Shown piece by piece: positions 17,566 to 26,830 of a stretch of 64,000 nt of DNA (positions are counted from its first letter, which is position 1; each line of letters starts with the position of its first letter). Origin of the DNA: Streptococcus urinalis 2285-97 (GTDB lineage: Bacteria > Bacillota > Bacilli > Lactobacillales > Streptococcaceae); contig NZ_AEUZ02000001.1 in the NCBI RefSeq assembly GCF_000188055.2, positions 696,001-760,000 of the forward strand. Reading direction: 5' to 3'. Position numbers and translations under genes: made by a program. The notes below the pieces were generated by a model. The model ran no database searches, had not been told where the DNA came from, and worked only from the letters and a program-made list of their open reading frames with translations.

Positions 17566-20476
17566 TGCTTTACCTTCTTGATGGTCAAACAAAGACAGCA
17601 AAATGGAATGGCCAACAATTATTTGAAACGGTGAGTGCAACGGTAGAAGAGGAGTTGAATGGCACCTTTCAGCTACGTTTAACTTATCCGATTACGGATT
17701 CAGGTGTTTATGAAACCCTTAGAACAGACGAGTTGGTTTTGTGTCCGACTCCTGATTTGGGAAAGCAGCTCTTTCGTGTTAAGCAGGCAAAGATTCAAGA
17801 CGATACGATAGAGCTTGAGTGCTATCACATTTCAGATGATATGATGAAGCGTCAGATTAAGCCTTTTTCAGCGACTAACACGACTTGTCAATCAGTCTTG
17901 ATGAGGCTGGTTGAGGCTTGTCCATCTGATTTAGGACTTTTTAGCTTTGACAGTGATGTGACGGAGCGTCATACCTATGTGTCTGACGAAGACTTGACAC
18001 TTTACCAAGCTCTAATGGATGGCAAGCACTCACTCCTTGGAACTTGGGAAGGTGAGCTTGTCCGTGATAATTTTCAGCTGATAGTTAAGCAGCACCGTGG
18101 CAACGATAAGGGAGTTATTCTCACAAGCCATCACAATCTGAAAGCTTTTGAGGATAAGGGTGATTCTGAGAAGGTCATTACGCGCATCTATGCGACCTCA
18201 ACCTTTCAGGCAGAAGGTAGTGATGAGGATACCGTTCTTTCTGTAGTTGTGGAAATTCCCCTCATTAACCAATACCCTTATGTCCACGAAGCATGGTATG
18301 AGAATAACACGCTTCAGACAGAGGAAGAATTGCGCCAATGGGCGATGGCTAAGTTCACGCATGAGCACATCGATAGCATCTCTAGACAGATAACCGTTGA
18401 AGCTTATCAGCTTGATGGTCAAGAAGTCCATCTGGGAGATACAGTCACTCTTAAAAGTCAAAAGCACAAGGTAGATGTTAAGAAAAAGGCAGTTAGTTAT
18501 ACCTTTGACGCTCTAGAAGAAGTGTATCTTTCGGTGACCTTTGATAATGAGGTTAGCTTTACAACCTCTGGATCATCTGGGCCCCATTCGCTAACCAGTG
18601 CGGCCAAGACCATTCTTGACGTCAATCAATCGGTTACAGAATACCGAGCGTCTAAGGAACGAGCAAACTTTAACAAGGTTTTTGACAGGCAGTTTGAGCG
18701 TCTTCAAACAGAAGTTGAAGATGGTATTGCTATGGCCAAAGCAGAAGGCGAGCGTTCTGGGAAGAAAGCTGCGCTTGATTATCTGGCAACAGATGCCCTT
18801 GAAGCACGAGTCGCAGCCTTCAAAAAGCTACGATTGATGAGTTAACCGTCTCTAGTTCATCATGGATGACAAGACTCGTTTCCCAACAGATTCTATCAGA
18901 GTATGTGAAGAGCCTAGAAATTGAAGCAGACAAGGTCGTTATTCCTGGCCAGCACACCCCAGTCTTTAGTTTGGATAGGTATGGGAGTCTTTCCATTGAT
19001 ACGCCACTCCTAAAGGTGAGAGGGGAAAGCCTAGCGACAAAAGTTGATCTTAAAGCTATCTCTTTAACCCCTGGACCAAAGGGGGATGCTGGAGCAGATG
19101 GGGTGGGCATTCAATTAAGGGAGCAGTACTACTTAGTCTCTGCACAAAAGACTAGTGTAACAGCAACAAACTCTGGTTGGAGCAAAACCATTCCCTTTCT
19201 CACCTCAACGCTTAAATATCTGTGGAACTATGAAAAAACCACTTTCACCAATGGCTCAACGACAGTAACAACACCTGTTGTCACCGGTGTATATGGGGAC
19301 AAGGGTATGGATGGAAAGGCTGGTAAGGACGGAAAGACCCTTTATACTTGGCGGATGTATGCAGATAGTGACAAGGGAGAAGGACTCTCTGCCATTCCAA
19401 CAGGCAAACGTTACCTTGGTCTAGCAGTCAATAAGGAGAGCGCAACCCCTTCAACCAATCCTGGTGACTATATCTGGTCATCCTTTTTTGAGGGAACGGA
19501 ACTTGGTGGTCGCAATTACATTGACGATTATGCCATGAAAGCGATGACTTTTTCATCTGTTACCTCTGAGTGGAAGAAGGAGGTAATTGAAGATACGAGT
19601 TCTGTTAGTGGGGTGACTATTAAGTTGACCTGTACCAAAGCAGGTACTGGAGGCTTTCATCGGAACTTCCATGATTTAAGGAGTCGAATTGGTGCGACGA
19701 TGACTTTTTCAATTGATATTAAGTGTTCAAAATCTGTCACACTCAATATGGGTTGTGAACTCGGTGGAACGAAAGCTTACGAAGTAACAACAGATTGGCA
19801 AAGGTGTGTTTCTTCATGGAAAGTAAGTAGTTATCAGTACTATTCGTATATCTTTTACTTAAAGTCAGGTTCGTGGTCAGTAGGTGATGTGGTTTATCTT
19901 AGAAATGTTCAATTGGAAGATGGCAACGTTGCTTCAGCGCCTGGGCCTTCTTTGAATGATCTTATCGCTCAGATTGATGCCAAAGCTGACAACGGGTTTA
20001 TGAAGCAGCAATTAGACCTTCTAACTGAAAAGACAGAATCTCTCCGAGTGGACCTTGAAGCGAGAGCTTTGGCAAAAGAAGTAGCTGATTGGCTCAAGTC
20101 TTATAAAGAGTTTGAGAAGAATAATGAAGCTGTCCTTGCGCAATTTAATCAAGACTTTATTGATAATACGGCTCGTATCGCAGCTATTGAAGCAGATCTT
20201 AAAGCTAACAGTCTCTTGCTTAACTTTGTCAATACCTATTTGAGAGCTGGTGATAATGGGGTGATTATTGGTAAGAAGGATAACTCTGAATATATCGAAT
20301 TAACCCCACAAGGGATGATTAAGTCAGCTGGTAATGCCGTTATGACGGTTACAGCTGGTGTCATTAAAATTCATCATGGGGTTTTTGTGGAGACCTTACA
20401 GGTTGGTTATTACCGACTAGAAGCCGCAAGGCATAATGCCAAGCATCTAGTTTGTCGTTTTATTGATGCCAAGTAG
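17565..20476 (+). pseudogene. Tail endopeptidase (Tal-like), frameshifted
   Basis: ATG 17565 overlaps the Dit stop. The first frame (431-residue opening) has the prophage endopeptidase tail domain (MLYLLDGQTKTAKWNGQ, then DDTIELECYHISDDM). It derails in the A run 18822-18826, where one more A would restore AAAKKATIDELTVSSSSW-like reading into the second frame (SQQILSEYVKSLEIEADKVV). The second part has a collagen-like GPKGDAGADG piece, a carbohydrate-binding-like domain and a coiled-coil C-terminus, ending at 20476. Full length would be about 970 residues. Confidence 0.82.
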
Positions 20477-20488
20477 AAAGGAGATCCT

Positions 20489-22346
20489 ATGGCAGATTAT
20501 GGTTCAAATAATGATAGGGGCTATACCCTACTTTTACGAGTGGAAGAAACAGGAACTTCAACGGCTAATAATACATCTACTGTCCGAGTCCAACTTTGGC
20601 TAAAGAATGGTTATACGACCTTTGGAATGTATGACTGTAGGGCAAGTGTGTCTATCAATGGTCAGACGCTTTCTTGGTCAGGGCGACCAGATATGTATAC
20701 TGCTCATAGTTCTCTTCACTTGATTGATAAGACCATCACTGTGTCACATGATTCGAATGGGTCAAAAACCATCAGTTTTTCAGCGACCTTCTCTGGGTCT
20801 GGTGGCTGGTCGCCTGGCACCTTGAATACAGGGTCACAAACGCTACGTTTAAGTGATATTCCACGGTCATCGAGTGCTACAGTTTTCTGGGAATATGATG
20901 GGGCAAGCCGTAACCATTACGATTAAGCGCGCTAGTAGTGATTTTATCCATAATATCACATGGCATTTTGGATCTCTCAGTGGCACCATTGGAACAGGCA
21001 TTGCGACCTCTGTAACTTGGACGCCATCAATATCGCAATTAGCAACTCAAATTCCAAATAGCACCTCAGGTAACGGTCATTTAACGCTAGCTACTATCTA
21101 TGGTGGTAAGACAATAGGTTCTATGACAATTCCCATTACCCTCAACCTACCGACGTCAGTTGTTCCAACCTTGGGCAGTATTTCTGTTTCAAAATCCCAT
21201 GCCACTGCAAAAACGATTTTAACTGGTACAAGTTTTGCCCAGTTGGTGTCTAACCCTAAAGTGACTTTTAATCAAGGAGCGGGTGTTTACGGATCGATCA
21301 TTCCTTCAACGGGTTATCGCGCAGAGGTCTTTAAGTTTGAGAATAATCAGTGGGTTCAACTTCCAAATGTGGTAACAAGTAATAATGGCCTTTTGGGTGG
21401 TATCAATTGGATTGGTCGTGCTAAGGTCTCTGCCTATGTGACTGATTCGAGAGGGCGACAAAGTGCTCGAAAAGAAGTGGAGATAACCCTATTAGAGTAT
21501 TTCAAACCTATCTTTTCATTCTCAGCGGTTCGTGCTGGTTCTAGTATGAATCAGGTGACGGTCAAACGAACGTTTAAGATTGCCCCTTTAACCATCAATA
21601 GTGTTCAAAAGAACAAGGCAATCTTGACATGGGAAGTGGTTGATTTGGCAAGTGGTCAAAAGTTCAGAAACGCTGGTGGTGCTGCCAACTGGATGTCAAC
21701 AACAGAACACACGAAGACAGATTTCCAAGCTACTCTAGGTGGCACCTATGATACCACGAAATCCTACACCATTATCGGAACGCTTGCAGACCTCTTTTAT
21801 GCCACGACCTTTGAATTTACCGTTGGTCCAGAAAAGGTTGTCTACGGCTTAAGTCCATCTGGTATGGGGATAGGCAAAGCGTGGACAAGAGGGGTGCTTG
21901 ATGTAGATGGGAGTTTGCCTGCTTATTTTGACGGTGAGATTTATATGAAGAATAAAAAACTTCTTGATATTTTTTACCCAGTGGGTGTCATTTATGAATC
22001 TACCTCAAACATCAGTCCAGCAACCATCATGGGTGGCAGTTGGGAGCGATATGGCAATGGTCGAGTTTTAGTTGGCGTATCTGAAACTGAAAGTGAGTTT
22101 AATGGTGTTAATAAGTCAGGTGGTAGTAAGACACATACCTTGGCCATTGATGAGATGCCATCACACTCTTACGCTCAATATGTTTCAGCTAATAATGGTA
22201 ATAAAGCTATTAGACGTGATTATGGATCAGATGGAAATTCTAATACTTATCCGCAAGGGAATAATACAGGAAATATTGGTGGCGGAAAGCCACACAATAA
22301 CTTACAACCTTACGTTACGGTTTACCGTTGGCGTAGGACAGCCTAA
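20489..22346 (+). pseudogene. DUF859 receptor-binding tail protein, frameshifted
   Basis: Starts after AAAGGAG with MADYGSNNDRGYTLLLRVEE, the start of DUF859 minor structural proteins of streptococcal phages. The frame breaks at TTTT 20883-20886; one T less would join it to GNMMGQAVTITIKRASSDF in the overlapping frame. The long second part has beta-sandwich repeats and ends in a tail-collar-like domain (YPVGVIYESTSNISPATIMG, then GGKPHNNLQPYVTVYRWRR). It would contact the host surface. Confidence 0.8.
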
Positions 22347-22363
22347 GAAAGGAAAGTGTCGTT

Positions 22364-22762
22364 ATGAAAGAATTACTGGCAACAAATAAAGTCTTCTTCT
22401 CAGCGATTGGAGGACTTATCTGTTCGATTTTTGGAGAAGTTGATGGCTTTCTCTTTGCTTTAATGGTCTTTATTTCCATCGATTACATCACAGGTCTTAT
22501 GGCAGCAGCAGTTGAGAAAAGGCTTGCTAGCAATATCGGATTCAAGGGCATCCTCAAAAAGATTGTCCTTTTGTGTTTAGTAGCAGTAGGGCAAATCATT
22601 GATGAGCATGTCTTGAAACAAGGGGGCATGGTTCGTACCGCTATCATCTTTTATTACCTCTCAAATGAAGGCTTGTCTATCATTGAGAATGCGGCAAGGA
22701 TTGGACTACCAGTTCCTGATAAGTTGAAAGACGTGTTGAAGCAATTGAAACAAGGAGATTAA
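22364..22762 (+). CDS. Phage holin, holin 4_1/TcdE-type
   Basis: 132 residues, GGAAAG before ATG. Hydrophobic segments at about 9-27, 28-48, 60-80 and 85-105, with VFISIDYITGLMAAAVEKRL, the signature of this holin family. It would form membrane lesions letting endolysin out. It lies 1 bp before the endolysin gene. Intact. Confidence 0.88.
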   Translation: MKELLATNKVFFSAIGGLICSIFGEVDGFLFALMVFISIDYITGLMAAAVEKRLASNIGFKGILKKIVLLCLVAVGQIIDEHVLKQGGMVRTAIIFYYLSNEGLSIIENAARIGLPVPDKLKDVLKQLKQGD

Positions 22763-22763
22763 G

Positions 22764-24171
22764 ATGAGTTTTTTATCAAAGATTAAAGACGGCTGTTTAG
22801 CGTCTTGGGAGAACGGCATTCTTCCGTCCGTGTCAGCAGCACAAGCTATCTTAGAGAGTGGTTGGGGTGAGTCTTTGTTAGCTCAGTACCCTAATCATAA
22901 TCTCTTTAGTATTAAAGTGAGTCCTGACTGGAAAGGAAAGCGTGTTGTCATTCCAACTCAAGAATATGTGGATGGTAAGTTTATCACGGTTGCCGCCACC
23001 TTTAGAAAGTATGACTCATGGGAGGAATCTATTAAAGACCATGCGTTATTCTTTTCAGAGAATGACTGGCGTCAGTTCCACTATCAGAATGTGATTGGTG
23101 AAGAAGACTACAAAATAGCCTGTCTGGCTCTTCAAGCAGCAGGCTATGCGACTGATCCGAATTATGGAGCTAAACTCATCAGTCTTATTGAAAGAAATCA
23201 TCTCAACACTTGGGATGAAGGTATTTTAAGTCATAAAGGAGAAAAAACTATGGGAAAACATCTTATCATTTGTGGGCATGGTCAGGGACAAACTGGATAT
23301 GATCCTGGAGCGACGAATCCAGGACTAGGTATTACTGAAGTAGGGAAGGTACGTGAGTTTGCATCGTTGATGAAACGCTACTCTGGTAATCAGATTGATT
23401 ATATTACGGAGCAAAATGTCTATGACTACCGTAGCTTAGGTAGTATCGGAAAAGGGTACGAGACCATTACAGAACTTCATTTTAATGCCTTTAATGGGCA
23501 AGCAAAAGGAGCCGAAGTACTCATTTATGCGGGTTATAATCCTGATGAGTTGGACCAGAAACTCCTTAGTATTCTTGCGCGTCGTTTTACGAATCGTGGG
23601 TTTAAGAAAGTGGACTGGCTCTATAATGCCAATGTTGCGGCAAACCGTGGGTATAACTATCGTCTCGTAGAAATAGCTTTTATCGATAACAATAGCGATA
23701 TGGCAACTTATGAAGCTAATAAAGAAGGCATGGCTCGTGAGTTTGTCCAAGCGATTACTGGTCAAGTTCAATCAGTGTCTCCCAGCACCAATACTCCTCA
23801 GTCAGGGGCTATTTCCTATCACGTTGGTGATTCTGTGGTTGTTCAAAAGCATGCGACACATTATCAAACAGGACAAGGAATCTCATCTTGGGTGAAAGGC
23901 AAGACTTTCAAAATCATTCGTGTGAAAGATGTTTACCAATCTAGCAGCAAAAAAGCGTACCTTCTTGAAGGTATTAATTCCTGGGTCTTGGAGCAAAGAT
24001 GTAACTGGGTCAACAAACGGACATAGTGAACAAACCTATACGGTACAAAAGGGTGATACACTTTATGGTATCTCTAAAAAGTTCAAGGCAAACTTACAGG
24101 ATTTGGTTCAATTGAATTTCATCAAAAATCCAAGTCTGATATCTGTAGGTCAGAAATTAAAACTAAAATAA
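22764..24171 (+). pseudogene. Endolysin: glucosaminidase, amidase, SH3-like and LysM; frameshifted
   Basis: ATG 22764. Residues 1-150 are a GH73-type glucosaminidase (SAAQAILESGWGESLLA, then NHNLFSIKVS). About 167-335 is an amidase_3-like domain (IICGHGQGQTGYDPGATNPG, TELHFNAF with the zinc His). An SH3-like segment follows. The frame stops at 24026 after the A run 23995-23997; one A less restores reading into a LysM ([18 protein letters not shown]) ending at 24171. Catalytic domains remain, the wall-binding LysM is lost, so partial activity is possible. Confidence 0.82.
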
Positions 24172-24196
24172 GCCACATTCATAGCGGCTTATATGG

Positions 24197-24202
24197 TATA
24201 AT
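24197..24202 (+). promoter_or_regulatory. Extended -10 promoter of the small toxin gene
   Basis: TGGTATAAT (TGn plus TATAAT at 24197-24202), weak -35. Gives a leader of about 95 nt before the toxin TTG. A segment of this leader (AAGACGGTGGCTC, 24220-24232) is the near-exact reverse complement of GAGCTACCGTCTT at 24455-24467. Confidence 0.6.
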
Positions 24203-24302
24203 TTAATGGTAGAAAAGTGAAGACGGTGGCTCCTAGATCCTGAAAGAAAGAGGTGATGCCTATGGGCAATTCATCAAAATCTGACGGAAAGGGGGAGCAC
24301 TT

Positions 24303-24407
24303 TTGACTGCGTTTGAAGTTGTGCAAACCATCTTTGGTTTTGGTAGCTTTACCATTTCTTTGATTGGTTTGTGCTATAAAATCTTCAGTGACAAAGGCAA
24401 AAAATAA
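24303..24407 (+). CDS. Holin-like membrane toxin of a type I toxin-antitoxin locus
   Basis: 34 residues from TTG 24303, with GGGGGAG 7 bp upstream. The sequence (AFEVVQTIFGFGSFTISLIG, then a charged KIFSDKGKK tail) is one membrane helix with a basic end and matches the putative holin-like toxin (Hol_Tox) family. It is too short for ordinary ORF calling. The stop lies in the left arm of a bidirectional terminator, and a strong promoter fires toward it from the other strand, which is the architecture of type I systems such as Fst or TxpA. It could stabilise the prophage. Toxicity not shown by sequence. Confidence 0.72.
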   Translation: MTAFEVVQTIFGFGSFTISLIGLCYKIFSDKGKK

Positions 24408-24446
24408 TCCGTCCCCACTTTTGCTCAGGTAGGACGGATTATTTTC
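24399..24446. terminator. Bidirectional terminator shared by toxin and antisense RNA
   Basis: Perfect 12-bp stem AATAATCCGTCC (24403-24414) and GGACGGATTATT (24432-24443). Rightward it is followed by TTCG, leftward by six U (24404-24399). It ends both converging transcripts. Confidence 0.8.
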
Positions 24447-24515
24447 GTTTAACAGAGCTACCGTCTTTTTAACGGTTCTGCATTGGAGTTGGTTTGCAGA
24501 CCAGCTCCTTTTTCT
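24399..24515 (-). ncRNA. Candidate antisense RNA antitoxin
   Basis: Predicted leftward transcript of about 115 nt from a promoter at 24522-24549 to the bidirectional terminator. It starts with a hairpin GGAGCTGGT/ACCAACTCC, has a short CCGT/ACGG hairpin, and overlaps the toxin mRNA 3' end including the stop codon. No ORF of interest. Inferred from promoter, terminator and toxin context. Confidence 0.6.
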
Positions 24516-24521
24516 ATGTTC

Positions 24522-24549
24522 ATTATAACATACTGGCAATAATTTTCAA
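24522..24549 (-). promoter_or_regulatory. Promoter for the antisense RNA
   Basis: Minus strand TTGAAA (24549-24544), 16-bp spacer, TATAAT (24527-24522). Confidence 0.7.
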
Positions 24550-24594
24550 CTCAGAACTCATAGTGTAGTTAGGAGACTAGCATACTAGAATCTC

Positions 24595-24625
24595 AGCGTG
24601 GTGATATCACCACGCTTTTTCTTTT
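24595..24625 (+). terminator. Intrinsic terminator between toxin locus and recombinases
   Basis: A perfect palindrome centred on GATATC with arms AGCGTGGT and ACCACGCT (24595-24616), followed by TTTTCTTTTT. It isolates the integration module from upstream transcription. Confidence 0.8.
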
Positions 24626-24703
24626 TGCTTTTTTTTCAATAACTGCGGAAAATTTGTTTCCAAATTTACTAAGTAATATGGAGGGAGTAGTTTTGCTGAA
24701 AGC

Positions 24704-24732
24704 TTGACTTATCTTCCCTTTAGAGTGATATA
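24704..24732 (+). promoter_or_regulatory. Promoter of the serine recombinase operon
   Basis: TTGACT (24704-24709), 17-bp spacer, GATATA (24727-24732), 30 bp before the ATG. The spacer contains CCCTTTAGAG, which resembles the CTTTAGAG block of the cassette leaders. Confidence 0.6.
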
Positions 24733-24761
24733 TAGTGTACCAAAAATAGAAAGGAAACTGA

Positions 24762-26003
24762 ATGGCAGTAAGGTTAATTAAGGCAAAAAGTGAACAGAAA
24801 AAGCAACGTGTCTGTGCCTACGTCAGGGTATCAACGACTAACAGCAGTCAGCTGGATTCCCTTGAAAACCAGAAGACTTATTTTGAAACCCTTTATGCCA
24901 ATAGTGAGGACGTTGACTTTCTCGGTGTCTATTACGACAAAGGGATTTCAGGGGCAAAAGAGAAGCGACCGAGTTTTCAAGCCATGCTTGAAGCTTGTAG
25001 GCAGGGTCAGATTGATTTGATACACACCAAGTCCATTTCACGGTTTTCGAGGAATACCATGACGGTACTTGAAGTCAGTCGTGAGTTGAAAGTCTTAGGT
25101 GTAGGTATCTACTTTGAAGAACAGAACATCAATACCCTATCCAATGAAGGAGAGGTCATGCTTTCGGTTTTGGCGAGTTTGTCCGAAGAAGAACTGGAGA
25201 GTATGAGTACCAACCAACGTTGGGCGTTTCAGAAGAAGTTTCAACGTGGGGAGATGGTCAGCAACACCAAGCGTTTTATGGGTTATGATGTGGATGACGA
25301 TGGCGAGTTGGTTATCAATGAAGCAGAAGCACAAATTGTGAGACGGATTTTCCATCTTTACCTTGATGGCATGGGTATGCACCGCATTGCAAAACTCTTA
25401 AATGAAGAAGGTGTACCTACAGTCTCAAATGCGAAATGGCATAATACGACAGTGGGGCATATGTTACGAAACGAGAAGTATAAAGGAGCAGCATTATTAC
25501 AGAAGACCTATCTTCATGGGGTTAATGGTAAAAGACGGTTGAATCAAGGCAAAGTAGCCCAGTACTTGATTGAAGATAACCATGAGCCTATTGTTTCAAA
25601 AGAAGTGTGGCAGGCTGTTCAAGATAAACTTGATAGCAACACTTGGAAACAGGGACCGAATAAGCACTACCGTTTTACGAGCATGCTTAGGTGTCAGTAT
25701 TGTGGTTCAACCCTCAAGCGACAGGTGTCCTACAAGAAACAGATTGTCTGGTCTTGCTCAAAGTACATCAAAGAAGGCAAGGCTTCCTGCCAAGGCATGC
25801 GTGTGCCTGAGAAAGCTATTGAAGATTGGAGACTTAAGACTCCTGTAACAGTGATAGAAAGGAACGAATATGGGCAAAAACATTACAGTTATTCCAGCCA
25901 AGAAAATGCAGTTGACAGTCACCCATCAGCAAGTCACCAAAATCAGAGTGGCCGCCTATTGTCGAGTGTCCACCGACCAAGACGAACAGCTATCAAGCTA
26001 TGA
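24762..26003 (+). CDS. Large serine recombinase 1
   Basis: 413 residues, GAAAGGAAA before ATG. N-terminal resolvase domain with catalytic Ser in CAYVRVSTTNSSQLDSLENQ and the SRFSRNT motif; then the Recombinase domain (INEAEAQIVRRIFHLYLDG) and a zinc ribbon (CQYCGSTLKRQ, CSKYIKEGKASC). It would catalyse integration between attP and the rumA site, working with the second recombinase. Its last 134 bp overlap the next gene in another frame. Appears complete. Confidence 0.88.
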   Translation: MAVRLIKAKSEQKKQRVCAYVRVSTTNSSQLDSLENQKTYFETLYANSEDVDFLGVYYDKGISGAKEKRPSFQAMLEACRQGQIDLIHTKSISRFSRNTMTVLEVSRELKVLGVGIYFEEQNINTLSNEGEVMLSVLASLSEEELESMSTNQRWAFQKKFQRGEMVSNTKRFMGYDVDDDGELVINEAEAQIVRRIFHLYLDGMGMHRIAKLLNEEGVPTVSNAKWHNTTVGHMLRNEKYKGAALLQKTYLHGVNGKRRLNQGKVAQYLIEDNHEPIVSKEVWQAVQDKLDSNTWKQGPNKHYRFTSMLRCQYCGSTLKRQVSYKKQIVWSCSKYIKEGKASCQGMRVPEKAIEDWRLKTPVTVIERNEYGQKHYSYSSQENAVDSHPSASHQNQSGRLLSSVHRPRRTAIKL

Positions 26004-26730
26004 GAACCAAGTCAATTACTACCGTGACTTTATCTCAAAGCACGAAGACTATGAGCTAGTGGACATCTATGCAGACGAGGGGATTTCTGCAACCAACACC
26101 AAAAAACGTGATGCTCTTTTACAGAAGACCTACACTGTGGATTTTCTCACCAAGAAACGAACGGAAAATGATGGGCAGGTTAACCAGTTTTATGTTGCCA
26201 ACAACCATGAAGGTATCATTGATAACGAGATGTGGGAGACGGTTCAGCTCGAGATAGCAAGGCGAAAGGCTTTTAGAGAAGAACATGGTATTCCTTTTTA
26301 CCATCTACAAAATGAGGACAATCCCTTTATGACAAAGGTCTTCTGTACCGAGTGCGGTGATGCCTTTGGTCGAAAGAACTGGACGACCAGCCGAGGAAAA
26401 AGGAAGGTCTGGCAACGTAACAACCGTTATCGGATAACTGGTGTCATGGGCTGTAGCAATAACCACATTGATGAGGAGATGCTAGAGAAGGCTTTTATGA
26501 AAGCCGTCAACATACTTCAAGACCATAAAGCTGATGTCCTTGATAAGCTAGAAAGACTGAGAAAAGGAGACAATCTTCTGCATAAGCATTATGCCAAGTT
26601 CATGAAACAGCTTCTTGACATAGACCATTTTGATTGCACCATCATGTGCCAAGTTCTCGACAACATCACCATATCAGAAAGTGGACAGATTACTGTCGCC
26701 TTTCTGGAAGGAACAGAAGTCGACCTGTAG
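25870..26730 (+). pseudogene. Serine recombinase 2, central part deleted
   Basis: 286 residues, where relatives have about 470-500. The N-terminus keeps the catalytic Ser (AAYCRVSTDQDEQLSSYENQ) up to DEGISATNTKKR, then jumps at about 26110 to DALLQKTYTVDFLTKKRTEN, which belongs to the end of the Recombinase domain. The SRF-RN catalytic helix and the dimer interface are gone. The zinc ribbon (CTECGDAFGRK) and C-terminal coiled coil remain. The frame is kept, so an in-frame deletion is indicated. Excision is probably impaired. Confidence 0.78.
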
Positions 26731-26734
26731 GATA

Positions 26735-26761
26735 CTGCGACCGAAAGGTTGCGGTTTTTTT
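26735..26761 (+). terminator. Terminator after the recombinases
   Basis: CTGCGACC, GAAA tetraloop, GGTTGCGG, then seven T. Starts 5 bp after the recombinase stop. Confidence 0.82.
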
Positions 26762-26830
26762 GTTGTTTCGTGGTATAATAGACTAAACAGATAAACGGAA
26801 TGATTTGTTGCTAGCTGTAGGAGTGTTATT

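Noticed and set aside
24189-24539. Leftward 116-codon open frame over the toxin locus
   Set aside because: No ribosome binding site or family features; it spans the terminator and antisense promoter and is a shadow.
25870-26003. Overlap of the two recombinase genes as a frameshift artefact
   Set aside because: The second gene has its own ATG with a GAAAGGAAC site and a true resolvase N-terminus; overlapping pairs are known in this family.
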